A program made the translations under genes and the position numbers. DNA of 64,000 bases, from assembly GCF_000718555.1 (NCBI RefSeq), contig NZ_JOAN01000006.1:124001-188000 (forward strand). Direction: 5' to 3'. Below are positions 18,694 through 28,964 of the stretch, piece by piece. The stretch is from Micromonospora chokoriensis (GTDB taxonomy: Bacteria; Actinomycetota; Actinomycetes; Mycobacteriales; Micromonosporaceae). The notes under the pieces are model-generated. The model searched no databases. It saw only the letters and a list, made by a program, of their open reading frames with translations, and was not told the DNA's origin. Position 1 is the first letter of the stretch, and each line of letters begins with the position of its first letter.

Positions 18694-18882
18694 AGCCGGC
18701 TCGGTCCGTGGTGACGTCAGTTCATGGTGAAGTCACCGGCGTGCGAGCCGGCTGCCTAAACCATCGATAGGAACGCGTCACCGGGCCAGCGTACCCGACC
18801 GGACGCGACCACCCGGCCCGTCGTCCCAAGATGCGGGGCGAACATCGCGTGCCGGGGGCGAGGTCGGGGTAACAGGGGTGCC

Positions 18883-19101
18883 ATGACACACGAGCAGAGC
18901 GATCAGGACCGGGTGGAGTCCCGCGCACACCACCTCCTGCCGGAGGAGACGGCGGTGGGAAGCGACGACCCGGAGGCGCAGGCGGAGGCGATCCTCGCCG
19001 AGTCGGACATCCGCGCGGCGGACCAGAACGCCGCCCCGGACACGGTGCTGGAACGTCGTACCTCGGATCAGGCCGTGGTCGCGGTCGAGCCGCCGGACTG
19101 A
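18883..19101 (+). CDS. Small hypothetical protein
   Basis: A 72-residue hydrophilic protein. HHLLPEETAVGSDDPEAQAEAILAESD is a stretch I recognise as conserved in many actinobacterial small proteins of unknown function. Followed by a terminator. Confidence 0.7.
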   Translation: MTHEQSDQDRVESRAHHLLPEETAVGSDDPEAQAEAILAESDIRAADQNAAPDTVLERRTSDQAVVAVEPPD

Positions 19102-19111
19102 GTGGCCCCCG

Positions 19112-19139
19112 GCGGTCGGTCGGCTCGCCGACCGACCGC
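19112..19139 (+). terminator. Intrinsic terminator
   Basis: GCGGTCGGTCGG and its complement form a 12-bp stem with the loop CTCG, 10 nt after the upstream stop. Confidence 0.75.
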
Positions 19140-19179
19140 ACGTCACCTTTCCGCCCGCGAGATCGGATAGCGTCGGGGG

Positions 19180-20469
19180 ATGCCCGACAGTGGTTACCCC
19201 TGGCCCATTCAGACGTCTCGACTGGACAACGGCCTGCGCGTGGTGGTGAGTGAGGATCGCACCGCGCCCGCCGTGGCCGTCAACCTCTGGTACGACGTTG
19301 GCTCCCGGCACGAGCCGGCTGGGCAGACCGGTTTCGCCCACCTCTTCGAGCACCTGATGTTCGAGGGCTCGGTGAACGTGGCGAAGACCGAGCACATGAA
19401 GCTGATCCAGGGCTCCGGCGGCTCGCTCAACGCCACCACCAACCCGGATCGGACCAACTACTTCGAGACGGTCCCGGCGGAGCACCTGGAGCTGGCGCTC
19501 TGGCTGGAGGCCGACCGGATGGGCGGCCTGGTCCCCGCGCTCACCCAGGAGACGCTGGACAACCAGCGGGACGTGGTCAAGAACGAGCGCCGGCAGCGCT
19601 ACGAGAACGTTCCGTACGGTGACGCCTGGCTGCGATTGCTGCCGCTGCTCTACCCGCCGGGACACCCTTACCACCACGCGACGATCGGTTCGATGGCCGA
19701 CCTGAACGCCGCGGACCTCGCCACCTTCCAGGCGTTCCACCAGACCTACTACGCCCCGAACAACGCGGTGCTCACCGTGGTCGGCGACGCCACCGCGACC
19801 GACGTGTTCGCGCTGGCCGACAAGTACTTCGGCGCGTTGCCCGCCCGCGAAGACATCCCGCCGGCACCGGACGGCCGCAGCGTCCCCGCCACCGGGCAGA
19901 CGGCCGTCGAGTCGGTGAGCGCCGACGTGCCCGCGCCGCGGGTGTACATCGCGCACCGCACCTATGCGTTCGGCAGCCCGGAGTACAACGTGATCACCGT
20001 GCTCGCCAGCGTCCTGGGCAGTGGCCGGGGCAGCCGGCTCTACCAGCGGCTCGCCGATGGTGAGCGGATCGCCCAGCCGGACCTGGTCGGGGCGTACGGG
20101 GTGGACCTCGCGCACGCACCAGCACCGCTGATCGCCACCGCCACCGCCCGCCCCGGAGTGAGCGCCGAGCGGCTGGCCGAAGGGCTGGCCGAGGTCGTCG
20201 ACGAGCTGGCCACCGTGCCGGTCACCGCTGCCGAACTGGATCGGGCCAAGGCGTTGCTCAGCACCGGGTGGTGGCGTCAGCTGTCCACGGTCGACGGCCG
20301 CGCGGACCTGCTCGGCCGGTACGCCACGCAGTTCGGTGACCCGGCCCGCATCGCCGACCAGTTGCCGGGCCTGCTCGCGGTCACCGCCGAGCAGATCGCC
20401 GAGGCCGCGGCCGACGTGCTCGCCACCGACCGGGTGACCCTGACCTACCTGCCCGAGGAGACCTCATGA
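19180..20469 (+). CDS. M16 family zinc peptidase (catalytic subunit)
   Basis: Insulinase/processing-peptidase-type metallopeptidase, 429 residues. The inverted zinc motif HxxEH is intact in GFAHLFEHLMFEG (about residue 50), and the distal Glu is expected in the DVVKNERRQRYENVPYG block. The C-terminal half is the second pseudo-symmetric M16 domain. Cytoplasmic by sequence. The next gene encodes the partner that lacks HxxEH and overlaps by 4 nt (ATGA), so the two probably form a heterodimer as in other M16B pairs. Confidence 0.92.
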   Translation: MPDSGYPWPIQTSRLDNGLRVVVSEDRTAPAVAVNLWYDVGSRHEPAGQTGFAHLFEHLMFEGSVNVAKTEHMKLIQGSGGSLNATTNPDRTNYFETVPAEHLELALWLEADRMGGLVPALTQETLDNQRDVVKNERRQRYENVPYGDAWLRLLPLLYPPGHPYHHATIGSMADLNAADLATFQAFHQTYYAPNNAVLTVVGDATATDVFALADKYFGALPAREDIPPAPDGRSVPATGQTAVESVSADVPAPRVYIAHRTYAFGSPEYNVITVLASVLGSGRGSRLYQRLADGERIAQPDLVGAYGVDLAHAPAPLIATATARPGVSAERLAEGLAEVVDELATVPVTAAELDRAKALLSTGWWRQLSTVDGRADLLGRYATQFGDPARIADQLPGLLAVTAEQIAEAAADVLATDRVTLTYLPEETS

Positions 20470-21803
20470 CGCTGATCGCCGACCGTCCCGGCCCGGGTGC
20501 CGCCCGCCCGTACCGGTTCCCGCCGGTGGTCCGCCGCGCCGTGGCCGGTGGCCAGGTCGTCGCCGCGCACCTGCCGGGGCAGAACCTCGCCGTAGCCCTG
20601 CTGCTGCTCGACGTGGGTGCGGGCCGGGAGCCGGTCGGCAAGGAGGGCCTGTCCGGTGTGCTGGCCAAGGCATTGGAGGAGGGGACCGCGCAGCGGGACG
20701 CCGCCGCGTACGCGCTCGCTGTGGAAGGGCTCGGCACCGCGTTGTCGACCGGTCTGGACTGGGACTCGTTCCAGGCCAGCGTGGTGATCCCGGTGGACCG
20801 GCTCAGCGCGGCCGTGGAGCTGCTCGCCGAGGCGGTCCGGACGCCCAAGCTCGACCCTGCCGACGTACGAAGGGTCCGGGACGACGAGGCGACCGCACTG
20901 CGCATGGACTGGGCCAACCCGGGCCCGCGCGCCGACGCCGCGCTGCGCGCCGACCTGTTCGGCGCGCAGAACCGCTGGGGACGGTCGTTGCACGGCGACC
21001 CGGCGTCGGTCGCCGGGTTGGACGTCGAGGACGTGACCGTCTTTCACTCCGAGTGGTTCCTGCGCCCTGGCACCCTGATCGTCGCCGGCGACCTGGAGCG
21101 GATCGACCTGGACGCACTCGCTGCCGCGGCGTTCGCCGGCACCGGTGGCGGCCCGGCCGAGCGGGGCGGCCCGATCGACGTGCCGCTGCACAGCGGTCGG
21201 CGGATCATCCTGGTGGACCGGCCCGGCTCGGTGCAGTCCACGCTGCGGCTGGGCCACCCCTCACCGCACCGGGCGCACCCCGACCACGTGCCGATGGCGC
21301 TCGCCGGAACGGTGCTCGGCGGGGCGTTCACCTCCCGACTCAACCACCTGCTCCGCGAGGTGCACGGCTACACGTACGGCATTCGGGGCGACTTCGCCTC
21401 GTCGCGGCGCTTCGGTCGGTTCGCGGTCAGCTCCGGCGTGCAGACGGCGGTCACCGTGCCGGCCCTGGTCGAGGCGGTGGGCGAGATCACCCGTACCCAG
21501 GCGACCGGGGTGACCGAGGACGAGCTGGAGGTGGCCCGCTCCTGGCGGGCCGGGCAGCTCTCGGTCGAGTTGCAGAGCCCTCGGGCGATCGCCTCCGCGC
21601 TCACCACCCTGGTGGTGCACGACCTGCCGGACGACTACCACGCGCGGTTGCGCGAGTCGCTGCTCTCCGCCGATGTAAACCAGGTCTCCGCAGCGGCAGC
21701 CACCCACCTACACCCGGAATCGCTGACCCTGGTCATCGAGGGCGACGCCGCGGTAATCCGCGACGATCTGGAATCCGCCGCCCTAGGAACCCTCCTCCCC
21801 TAA
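20466..21803 (+). CDS. M16 family protein, non-catalytic partner
   Basis: A 445-residue M16-fold protein. Where the zinc motif should be, the sequence reads LSGVLAKALEEGT, so HxxEH is lost. The R/Y pair of non-catalytic subunits is seen in LREVHGYTYGIRGDFAS in the C-terminal domain. It starts within the stop of the active subunit (ATGA overlap), which supports equal production and complex formation. Substrate unknown. Confidence 0.9.
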   Translation: MTLIADRPGPGAARPYRFPPVVRRAVAGGQVVAAHLPGQNLAVALLLLDVGAGREPVGKEGLSGVLAKALEEGTAQRDAAAYALAVEGLGTALSTGLDWDSFQASVVIPVDRLSAAVELLAEAVRTPKLDPADVRRVRDDEATALRMDWANPGPRADAALRADLFGAQNRWGRSLHGDPASVAGLDVEDVTVFHSEWFLRPGTLIVAGDLERIDLDALAAAAFAGTGGGPAERGGPIDVPLHSGRRIILVDRPGSVQSTLRLGHPSPHRAHPDHVPMALAGTVLGGAFTSRLNHLLREVHGYTYGIRGDFASSRRFGRFAVSSGVQTAVTVPALVEAVGEITRTQATGVTEDELEVARSWRAGQLSVELQSPRAIASALTTLVVHDLPDDYHARLRESLLSADVNQVSAAAATHLHPESLTLVIEGDAAVIRDDLESAALGTLLP

Positions 21804-21824
21804 GCACCACCGGCCTCGGCTTGT

Positions 21825-21880
21825 TGATCAAGAGGTTTGCGTCAACCGGAGCGCGATTTCTGACGCAAACCTCTTGATCA
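21825..21880. repeat. Intergenic inverted repeat, GATCA family, copy 2
   Basis: Perfect 20-nt arms (21825-21844, TGATCAAGAGGTTTGCGTCA, and 21861-21880) with a 16-nt spacer, 22 nt after the M16 operon stop. May act as its terminator. Confidence 0.85.
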
Positions 21881-21961
21881 CTCGGGCTGAGGGCCGGGGC
21901 GATGTGAGGTGGGACCCGGGGGGTGGGAAAGGGGTCCCGGTTTCGGGGGTGGGGTGGGTAG

Positions 21962-22996
<1,035 letters not shown>

Positions 22997-23018
22997 CCGG
23001 GCCGACGCAGACACCGAA

Positions 23019-23576
<558 letters not shown>

Positions 23577-23591
23577 CCCGCCCACAGTCGA

Positions 23592-24164
23592 TCAGCTTGG
23601 CTCGATCACGGTCACGCCGGGCCAACGCTGCGCCGGCCGGTGCCGGGCCAACCGCTGTCGGGACTGGGCCACGTCCACCCGGGCCGGGTTGTGCCGCCAC
23701 ACCCCGCCCAGCAGATCTGTCAGGCCGTACGGGGCACAGACCTTGAGCCGGCCAGCCGGGTCCAGGCGGACCGCCACCGCTGTCGCGTACTCCGGCCAGG
23801 TGGCGACCGCCTCGGCCACGCTGCGGTACGGCTCGATCGGGTCGCCGCCGAACTTGGCCGCGTACCAGGTGTGCACCGCCGCCTGGTTGCGTGCCTGCCA
23901 CGGCGGCTCGGGCCAGGCCCTGACCAGCCCGGCGGTGGCGCGGTCATCGTCGGCACGGGTCAGCCTTGCCGGGTCGAAGAAGACCACGTCTACATCTCGG
24001 ACCCGCGCCGGGTCGAACCCGTCGCCGTATCGCTCGCCCCAGACCAGGTCGCGCAGGGCTCCCGCGCCGATCCAGGCGTCCGGCAGCCCGGAGTCACGCA
24101 CCACCTTCAGTGCCCTAGTCAGCCAACTGCTGGCCGCGACCAGCTCCTGCAGCTCATCCTCCAT
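23592..24164 (-). CDS. Nucleotidyltransferase family protein (DUF925-like)
   Basis: A 190-residue nucleotidyltransferase-like protein. IGAGALRDLVWGERYG followed by DVDVVFFDP gives the G..(R)DxD signature; LKVCAPYGLTDLLGGVWRHNP at the C-terminus is typical of the DUF925/NTP_transf_6 group. Convergent with the upstream oxidoreductase gene (15-nt gap). Function unknown. Confidence 0.85.
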   Translation of the reverse strand: MEDELQELVAASSWLTRALKVVRDSGLPDAWIGAGALRDLVWGERYGDGFDPARVRDVDVVFFDPARLTRADDDRATAGLVRAWPEPPWQARNQAAVHTWYAAKFGGDPIEPYRSVAEAVATWPEYATAVAVRLDPAGRLKVCAPYGLTDLLGGVWRHNPARVDVAQSRQRLARHRPAQRWPGVTVIEPS

Positions 24165-24329
24165 TCGCTCACGGTAGGCAGCGGCGCCGCCGCCTGCCCG
24201 CCCGGACCAGCAGCGGCCGGCACGAGCTACGCGACTGCGCCGCCCGCACGGTTAGCTCACGGGGACGTCGGCGTTACCTCCTCCCGGGCGGCGGGTAGAC
24301 GACCGTGCCGACACCGAGAGGGGAGCACC

Positions 24330-24746
24330 ATGACAACGGTCGGAGAGTTCATGACGACCCGGTTGGTGACGATGGACGGCAACGACACGCTCATCGCAGC
24401 CGCGCAGGAGATGCGGGACAGCGCGATCGGCGATGTGGTGGTGACCAACGGCGACAGTGTGGTCGGCATCGTCACGGACCGGGACATCACGGTCCGAGGT
24501 GTCGCGGAGAACATGGACCCGGGCTCGACCCGGTTGAACCAGATCACCACTCGCGATGTGATCACCGTGAGTCAGCACGACGACGCGGTGGCCGCCGCGG
24601 ACCTGATGCGCACGTACGCCGTACGCCGGCTTCCGGTGGTCGACGACGGGCGTCTGGTCGGCCTGGTCTCGATGGGTGACCTCGCGGTCGAGCGCGAACC
24701 GCAGTCGGTCCTGGCCGACATCAGCGCCGACGACCCGAACAACTGA
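24330..24746 (+). CDS. CBS-domain-pair protein
   Basis: A 138-residue protein consisting of two CBS motifs (TVGEFMTTRLVTMDGND.. and ..NQITTRDVITVSQHDD), which form a Bateman module that binds adenosyl nucleotides. No effector domain is attached. GAGGGGAGCACC precedes the ATG at 24330. Stand-alone pairs like this are often stress- or dormancy-induced in actinobacteria (family knowledge). Confidence 0.88.
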   Translation: MTTVGEFMTTRLVTMDGNDTLIAAAQEMRDSAIGDVVVTNGDSVVGIVTDRDITVRGVAENMDPGSTRLNQITTRDVITVSQHDDAVAAADLMRTYAVRRLPVVDDGRLVGLVSMGDLAVEREPQSVLADISADDPNN

Positions 24747-24763
24747 CCGTCCGCCGCGGGCGC

Positions 24764-24795
24764 GCGCCGGCTCTCCCCCTGGGGAGGGCCGGCGC
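24764..24795 (+). terminator. Intrinsic terminator of the CBS gene
   Basis: GCGCCGGCTCTCCCC pairs with 24781-24795 with one mismatch across a 2-nt loop, 18 nt after the stop. The 24747-24988 gap also contains G-rich runs but no other gene. Confidence 0.75.
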
Positions 24796-24988
24796 TGCGG
24801 TGTCCCCACCCCACGGCCGGGGCAAGACCGGGGCACGGCCGCAGGTGGGGGCAGGGGTCACCCCAATTGGGCGAGGTTGGGTGGGGCAGCGGCGGGCACC
24901 CGTGCGGGGACGTGTGACGCCGGCCGTCCGCGCGACGCGAGCGCGGTGGGTGGGATCCCGGGCCCGGCAACTGGGAGGAGTGGACCCG

Positions 24989-25360
24989 ATGGTGGACGCG
25001 ACCACGAGGTTCTTCGAGGATCTGGACCGGCGGGGGTACGAGCCCCTGCTGGCCAAGACCTCCGGGACGCTGCGTATCGACCTGCACGAGGGGGCACAGA
25101 CCCGACACTGGCTGCTGCGGATCGACCACGGTCGGCTGAACGTGAGTCAGGAGGACCGGGAGGCCGACACGGTGATCGGGGCGAGCCCTGTCCTGTTCGA
25201 CGACATCGCCGCAGGTCGCGAGCATGGTCTGGCGGCGCTGTTGCGGGGGGACATGACGGTGACGGGCGACGCTCGTCTCGTCGTACAGGTGGAGCGGATC
25301 TTCCCGGGTTCCCCGGACGCCCGCGGGCCCCGTCGGCGTTTCGTGGGGGAGGTGCACTGA
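24989..25360 (+). CDS. SCP2 sterol-binding-domain protein
   Basis: A 123-residue small lipid-binding-type protein with the SCP2 pattern: TRFFEDLDRRGYEPLLAKTSGTLRID near the N-terminus and the conserved DTVIGASPVLFDDIAAG..LLRGDMTVTGD block. The ATG at 24989 has GGGAGGA 9-10 nt upstream. Its stop overlaps the start of the debranching-enzyme-like gene (TGATG), so the two are coupled; a joint role is likely but its nature is unclear. Confidence 0.82.
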   Translation: MVDATTRFFEDLDRRGYEPLLAKTSGTLRIDLHEGAQTRHWLLRIDHGRLNVSQEDREADTVIGASPVLFDDIAAGREHGLAALLRGDMTVTGDARLVVQVERIFPGSPDARGPRRRFVGEVH

Positions 25361-27420
25361 TGGGGCAGAGCAACACGATCCGGATCCTGGACGGCAACAC
25401 GTTCGTCGTCTGCGAGGACACCGGTGACATCGAGGCGACGCCGAGCGAGCCGACCGGGCTCTTCTCCATCGACACCCGATTCCTGTCGACCTGGGTGCTG
25501 ACCGTCAACGGAGAGCGACTCAACTCGCTCTCCTTCGACGACCTGCAGTACTTCGAGTCGCGGTTCTTTCTCGTTCCGGGGATGGCGACGCACTACGTGG
25601 ACGCGAAGCTTTCGATCATCCGGGAGCGCGCGGTGGGCGGCAGCTTCCGGGAACAGTTGACCATCCTCAACCATGACGAGAAGCCGGTCGACCTGGAAGT
25701 CCGGATGGACGCCGCGTCGGACTTCGCCGACCTGTTCCAGGTCAAGGACGAGATCCTGAACAAGAAGGGCGAGATCTACACCGAGGTGGAGTCGGATCGG
25801 CTGCGGTTGGGGTACCGCCGGGGCAACTTCCGGCGGGAGACCGTCATCTCGTCGTCGATGTCGGCCCGGTACGACAGCAAGGGCTTCGCGTACACCGTGC
25901 ACCTGGAGCCCAACGAGCAGTGGGAAGCCTCGATCGACGTCCAGACGCACGCGGTCGGGCCCGGCGGCCGGGACCTGCGTCTCGGGTTGCGCAAGCACGG
26001 CACCGAGCGGCTCGCCCTGCAGCACGACCTGGAGCAGTGGATCGCCGACGCGCCCAAGGTCAACAGTGAGCACGGCCGGGTGGCCAGCACCTACCGGCGA
26101 AGCCTGATCGACCTGGCGGCGCTGCGCTTCTCGCCGCTGTCGCTCGGCGGCGCCACCCTGCCGGCCGCCGGCCTGCCCTGGTTCATGACCATGTTCGGCC
26201 GCGACAGCATCCTCACCTGCCTGCAGACACTGCCGTTCACCCCGCAGTTGTCGAAGACGACGCTGCGCATCCTGGCGTCTTTGCAGGGCAGCCGGTTCGA
26301 CGACTTCCGGGACGAGGACCCCGGGCGCATCCTGCACGAGATGCGCTACGGCGAGACCGCGGCCTTCGAGGAGCAGCCACACTCGCCGTACTACGGCTCG
26401 GTGGACGCGACGCCGCTGTTCGTCGTGCTGCTCGACGAGTACGAGCGGTGGAGCGGGGACGCCGCCCTGGTCAAGGAGTTGGAGCAGGAGTCCCGGGCGG
26501 CGCTGAGGTGGATCGACAACTACGCCGATCTGGTCGGTAACGGCTACATCTGGTACGAGCGGCGCAACACCGATACCGGCCTGGAGAACCAGTGCTGGAA
26601 GGACTCCTGGGACTCGATCTCCTACTCCGACGGCACACTGCCGCCGTTCCCGCGGGCCACCTGCGAGGTGCAGGGGTACGCGTACGACGCGAAGGTCCGC
26701 GCGGCCCGGCTGGCTCGCGAGTTCTGGGGTGACCCGGAGTTCGCCGACCAGTTGGAGCGGGAGGCGGCAGATCTGAAGGAGCGGTTCAACCGGGACTGGT
26801 GGGTGGCCGACGGTGAGTTCTTCGCCCTGGCCCTGGACCCGGACGGCCGCCAGTGCGACATCCTCAGCTCCAACATCGGCCATCTGCTGTGGAGCGGGAT
26901 CGTCGAGCCCGAACGGGCGGAGAAATTGGCCGCGCACCTGGTCGGGCCACGGCTCTTCTCTGGCTGGGGGGTGCGCACGCTCGCTGAGGGGGAGGCCCGG
27001 TACAACCCGATCGGCTACCACAACGGCACGATCTGGCCGTTCGACAACTCGTTCATCGCCTGGGGTCTGCGCCGCTACGGCTTCGCCGAGGAGGCCGCGA
27101 CCATCGCCAACGGCATCCTGGACGCGGCCACGTACTTCGACGGTCGGTTGCCGGAGGCGTTCGGCGGCTACCCGCGGGAGCTGACCAAGTTCCCGGTGGA
27201 GTACCCGACGGCGTGCAGCCCGCAGGCCTGGTCGACAGGTACGCCGCTGTTGCTGCTGCGCACCATGCTCGGCCTGGAGCCGCACGACGGTCACCTGGCG
27301 GTCGAGCCACGGCTGCCGGTGGGGATGGGCCGCATCGAGGTGCTGGACATCCCGGGCCGCTGGGGTCGGGTGGACGCGTTCGCCCGGGGTCGACTGGACC
27401 TGGACAACCTCGCCGACTGA
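25360..27420 (+). CDS. Amylo-alpha-1,6-glucosidase / glycogen-debranching-type protein
   Basis: A 686-residue protein with an N-terminal glycogen-debranching-type beta domain (about 1-220: FVVCEDTGDIEA, GLFSIDTRFLSTW, YFESRFFLVPG) and a C-terminal (alpha/alpha)6-barrel (about 240-680) with AGLPWFMTMFGRDSILT, ENQCWKDSWDS and GYHNGTIWPFDNS, which hold the acidic catalytic residues of this clan. Such proteins hydrolyse alpha-1,6 branches or small glucosides. Translation is coupled to the SCP2 gene by a 1-nt overlap. Exact substrate not inferable. Confidence 0.9.
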   Translation: MGQSNTIRILDGNTFVVCEDTGDIEATPSEPTGLFSIDTRFLSTWVLTVNGERLNSLSFDDLQYFESRFFLVPGMATHYVDAKLSIIRERAVGGSFREQLTILNHDEKPVDLEVRMDAASDFADLFQVKDEILNKKGEIYTEVESDRLRLGYRRGNFRRETVISSSMSARYDSKGFAYTVHLEPNEQWEASIDVQTHAVGPGGRDLRLGLRKHGTERLALQHDLEQWIADAPKVNSEHGRVASTYRRSLIDLAALRFSPLSLGGATLPAAGLPWFMTMFGRDSILTCLQTLPFTPQLSKTTLRILASLQGSRFDDFRDEDPGRILHEMRYGETAAFEEQPHSPYYGSVDATPLFVVLLDEYERWSGDAALVKELEQESRAALRWIDNYADLVGNGYIWYERRNTDTGLENQCWKDSWDSISYSDGTLPPFPRATCEVQGYAYDAKVRAARLAREFWGDPEFADQLEREAADLKERFNRDWWVADGEFFALALDPDGRQCDILSSNIGHLLWSGIVEPERAEKLAAHLVGPRLFSGWGVRTLAEGEARYNPIGYHNGTIWPFDNSFIAWGLRRYGFAEEAATIANGILDAATYFDGRLPEAFGGYPRELTKFPVEYPTACSPQAWSTGTPLLLLRTMLGLEPHDGHLAVEPRLPVGMGRIEVLDIPGRWGRVDAFARGRLDLDNLAD

Positions 27421-27517
27421 CCCGATTCGAGCGCCGTACCCGGCGGTGGCGCGCAGCCCGCGTCGCCGCCGGTTCGCCACCCAGCCGATCTCCAGCCGGT
27501 CAGGGTAGATTCTGCCA

Positions 27518-28270
27518 ATGCCGGAGCTCGTGTACCCGCCCGTTATCGCCACCGCCAAGACGCTGTTCCGGGTCCTCGACCTGAAGATCACCATCGAGGG
27601 CGCCCACCACGTACCCCGCACGGGCGGGGCGGTGCTGGCCAGCAATCACGTCAGCTACCTCGACTTCATCTTCGCCGGTCTGGGCGCTAACGCGTCGGGT
27701 CGGCTGGTCCGGTTCATGGCCAAGGACTCGGTCTTCACGCACAAGATCTCCGGCCCGCTGATGCGCGGCATGCGGCACATCCCGGTGGACCGGCAGGCCG
27801 GCGCGGCCTCGTTCCGTGCCGCCGTCGCCGCTCTCAAGAGCGGCGAGGTCGTCGGCGTGTTCCCCGAGGCGACGATCAGCCGGTCGTTCACCGTCAAGGA
27901 GCTCAAGAGCGGCACGGTCCGGATGGCCCGCTCGGCGAAGGTGCCGGTGTTGCCGGTCGCGCTGTGGGGCACCCAGCGGCTCTGGACCAAGGGTCGCCCG
28001 CGCACCCTCACCCGCCGGCACACGCCGATCACCATCCTGATCGGTGAGCCGATCGACCCGGCGGACTTCCCGGACCCGAACGTGCTGGCCGCCGAGCTGA
28101 CCACCCGGCTCAGCGCCCTCGTCGACCGGGCGCAGCGGGATTACCCCGACGCGCCGGGCGGCCCGGACGACACCTGGTGGCTGCCCGCGCACCTGGGCGG
28201 CAGCGCGCCCACGCCGGAGGAGGCCGCCGCCCTGGACGCTGCCGCCGAAGAGCGCACGCCCAGCACCTGA
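27518..28270 (+). CDS. 1-acyl-sn-glycerol-3-phosphate acyltransferase (PlsC-like)
   Basis: Membrane-associated lysophosphatidate-type acyltransferase, 250 residues. The HX4D catalytic motif is SNHVSYLDF near residue 43; the glycerophosphate site appears as FPEATIS (about 128) and VPVLPVALWG follows. The C-terminal tail (about 215-250) is acidic and Pro-rich. It acts in phospholipid synthesis or remodelling. Single gene with its own promoter in the preceding 97-nt gap. Confidence 0.9.
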   Translation: MPELVYPPVIATAKTLFRVLDLKITIEGAHHVPRTGGAVLASNHVSYLDFIFAGLGANASGRLVRFMAKDSVFTHKISGPLMRGMRHIPVDRQAGAASFRAAVAALKSGEVVGVFPEATISRSFTVKELKSGTVRMARSAKVPVLPVALWGTQRLWTKGRPRTLTRRHTPITILIGEPIDPADFPDPNVLAAELTTRLSALVDRAQRDYPDAPGGPDDTWWLPAHLGGSAPTPEEAAALDAAAEERTPST

Positions 28271-28351
28271 CGTCGAGTTGGCCGGATCGTTCCGCACCGG
28301 GGCAGAATGGTGTCTGCCGGTGCGGCTGCCAACCGGTCAGGATCTTCAGTC

Positions 28352-28960
28352 ATGAGCAGAGCAGCACTCGTCGTCATCGATGCCCAAGAGTCCTTCCGTC
28401 AGCGCCCGATCTGGGCGTACGGCTCCAACCCGGACCTGGTCCGGCAGGTCGACCGGCTGGTCGCCGCCGCCCGGGAGCGTGGTGACCTGGTGGTCTGGGT
28501 CCTGCACTCCGAGCCCGGCACCGGCACCCTCTTCGACCCTGCCCTCGGGTACGTGCGGTTGCTCGACGGGCTGGTGCCCGCCGACCGTGAGCCGATCTTG
28601 GTCAAGACCGCGCACAACGCGTTCACCACGACGAACCTTCAGCAGTTGCTCACCCATGCCGGCATCCAGGACATCACCGTCTGCGGCATTCGCACCGAGC
28701 AGTGCGTGGAGACCACCACCCGGGTCGGCTCCGACCTGGGGTACCGAATGACGTTCGTGAGCGACGCCACGCTGACGTTCCCCATCCCGCACTGGGACCT
28801 GCCGGAGACCGCCACGGTCGCGGAGATCCTCGCCGACCCGCGCACCCTCACCAACGAGGCGATCGTCACCCGCACCGAGTACGCGCTGGCTGGCCGCTTC
28901 GCGACCATCCGGACCGTGGACGAGGTGACCGGCGCGAACCTCGCCGGCAGCCGGAGCTGA
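28352..28960 (+). CDS. Isochorismatase-like cysteine hydrolase
   Basis: A 202-residue hydrolase of the isochorismatase/nicotinamidase superfamily. The catalytic triad is visible: Asp in VVIDAQESF, Lys in LVKTAHNAF, Cys in CGIRTEQCVETT. The start at 28352 begins the conserved fold; an in-frame start 15 codons upstream is possible. Followed 4 nt later by a GlxA-type regulator, which in other genomes often controls such hydrolases. Confidence 0.88.
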   Translation: MSRAALVVIDAQESFRQRPIWAYGSNPDLVRQVDRLVAAARERGDLVVWVLHSEPGTGTLFDPALGYVRLLDGLVPADREPILVKTAHNAFTTTNLQQLLTHAGIQDITVCGIRTEQCVETTTRVGSDLGYRMTFVSDATLTFPIPHWDLPETATVAEILADPRTLTNEAIVTRTEYALAGRFATIRTVDEVTGANLAGSRS

Positions 28961-28964
28961 CGTC

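Noticed and set aside
25147..27645. 832-codon frame on the minus strand opposite the debranching-enzyme gene
   Set aside because: Arg/Gly/Val-rich shadow typical of GC-rich DNA; the plus-strand gene has clear domains and codon bias.
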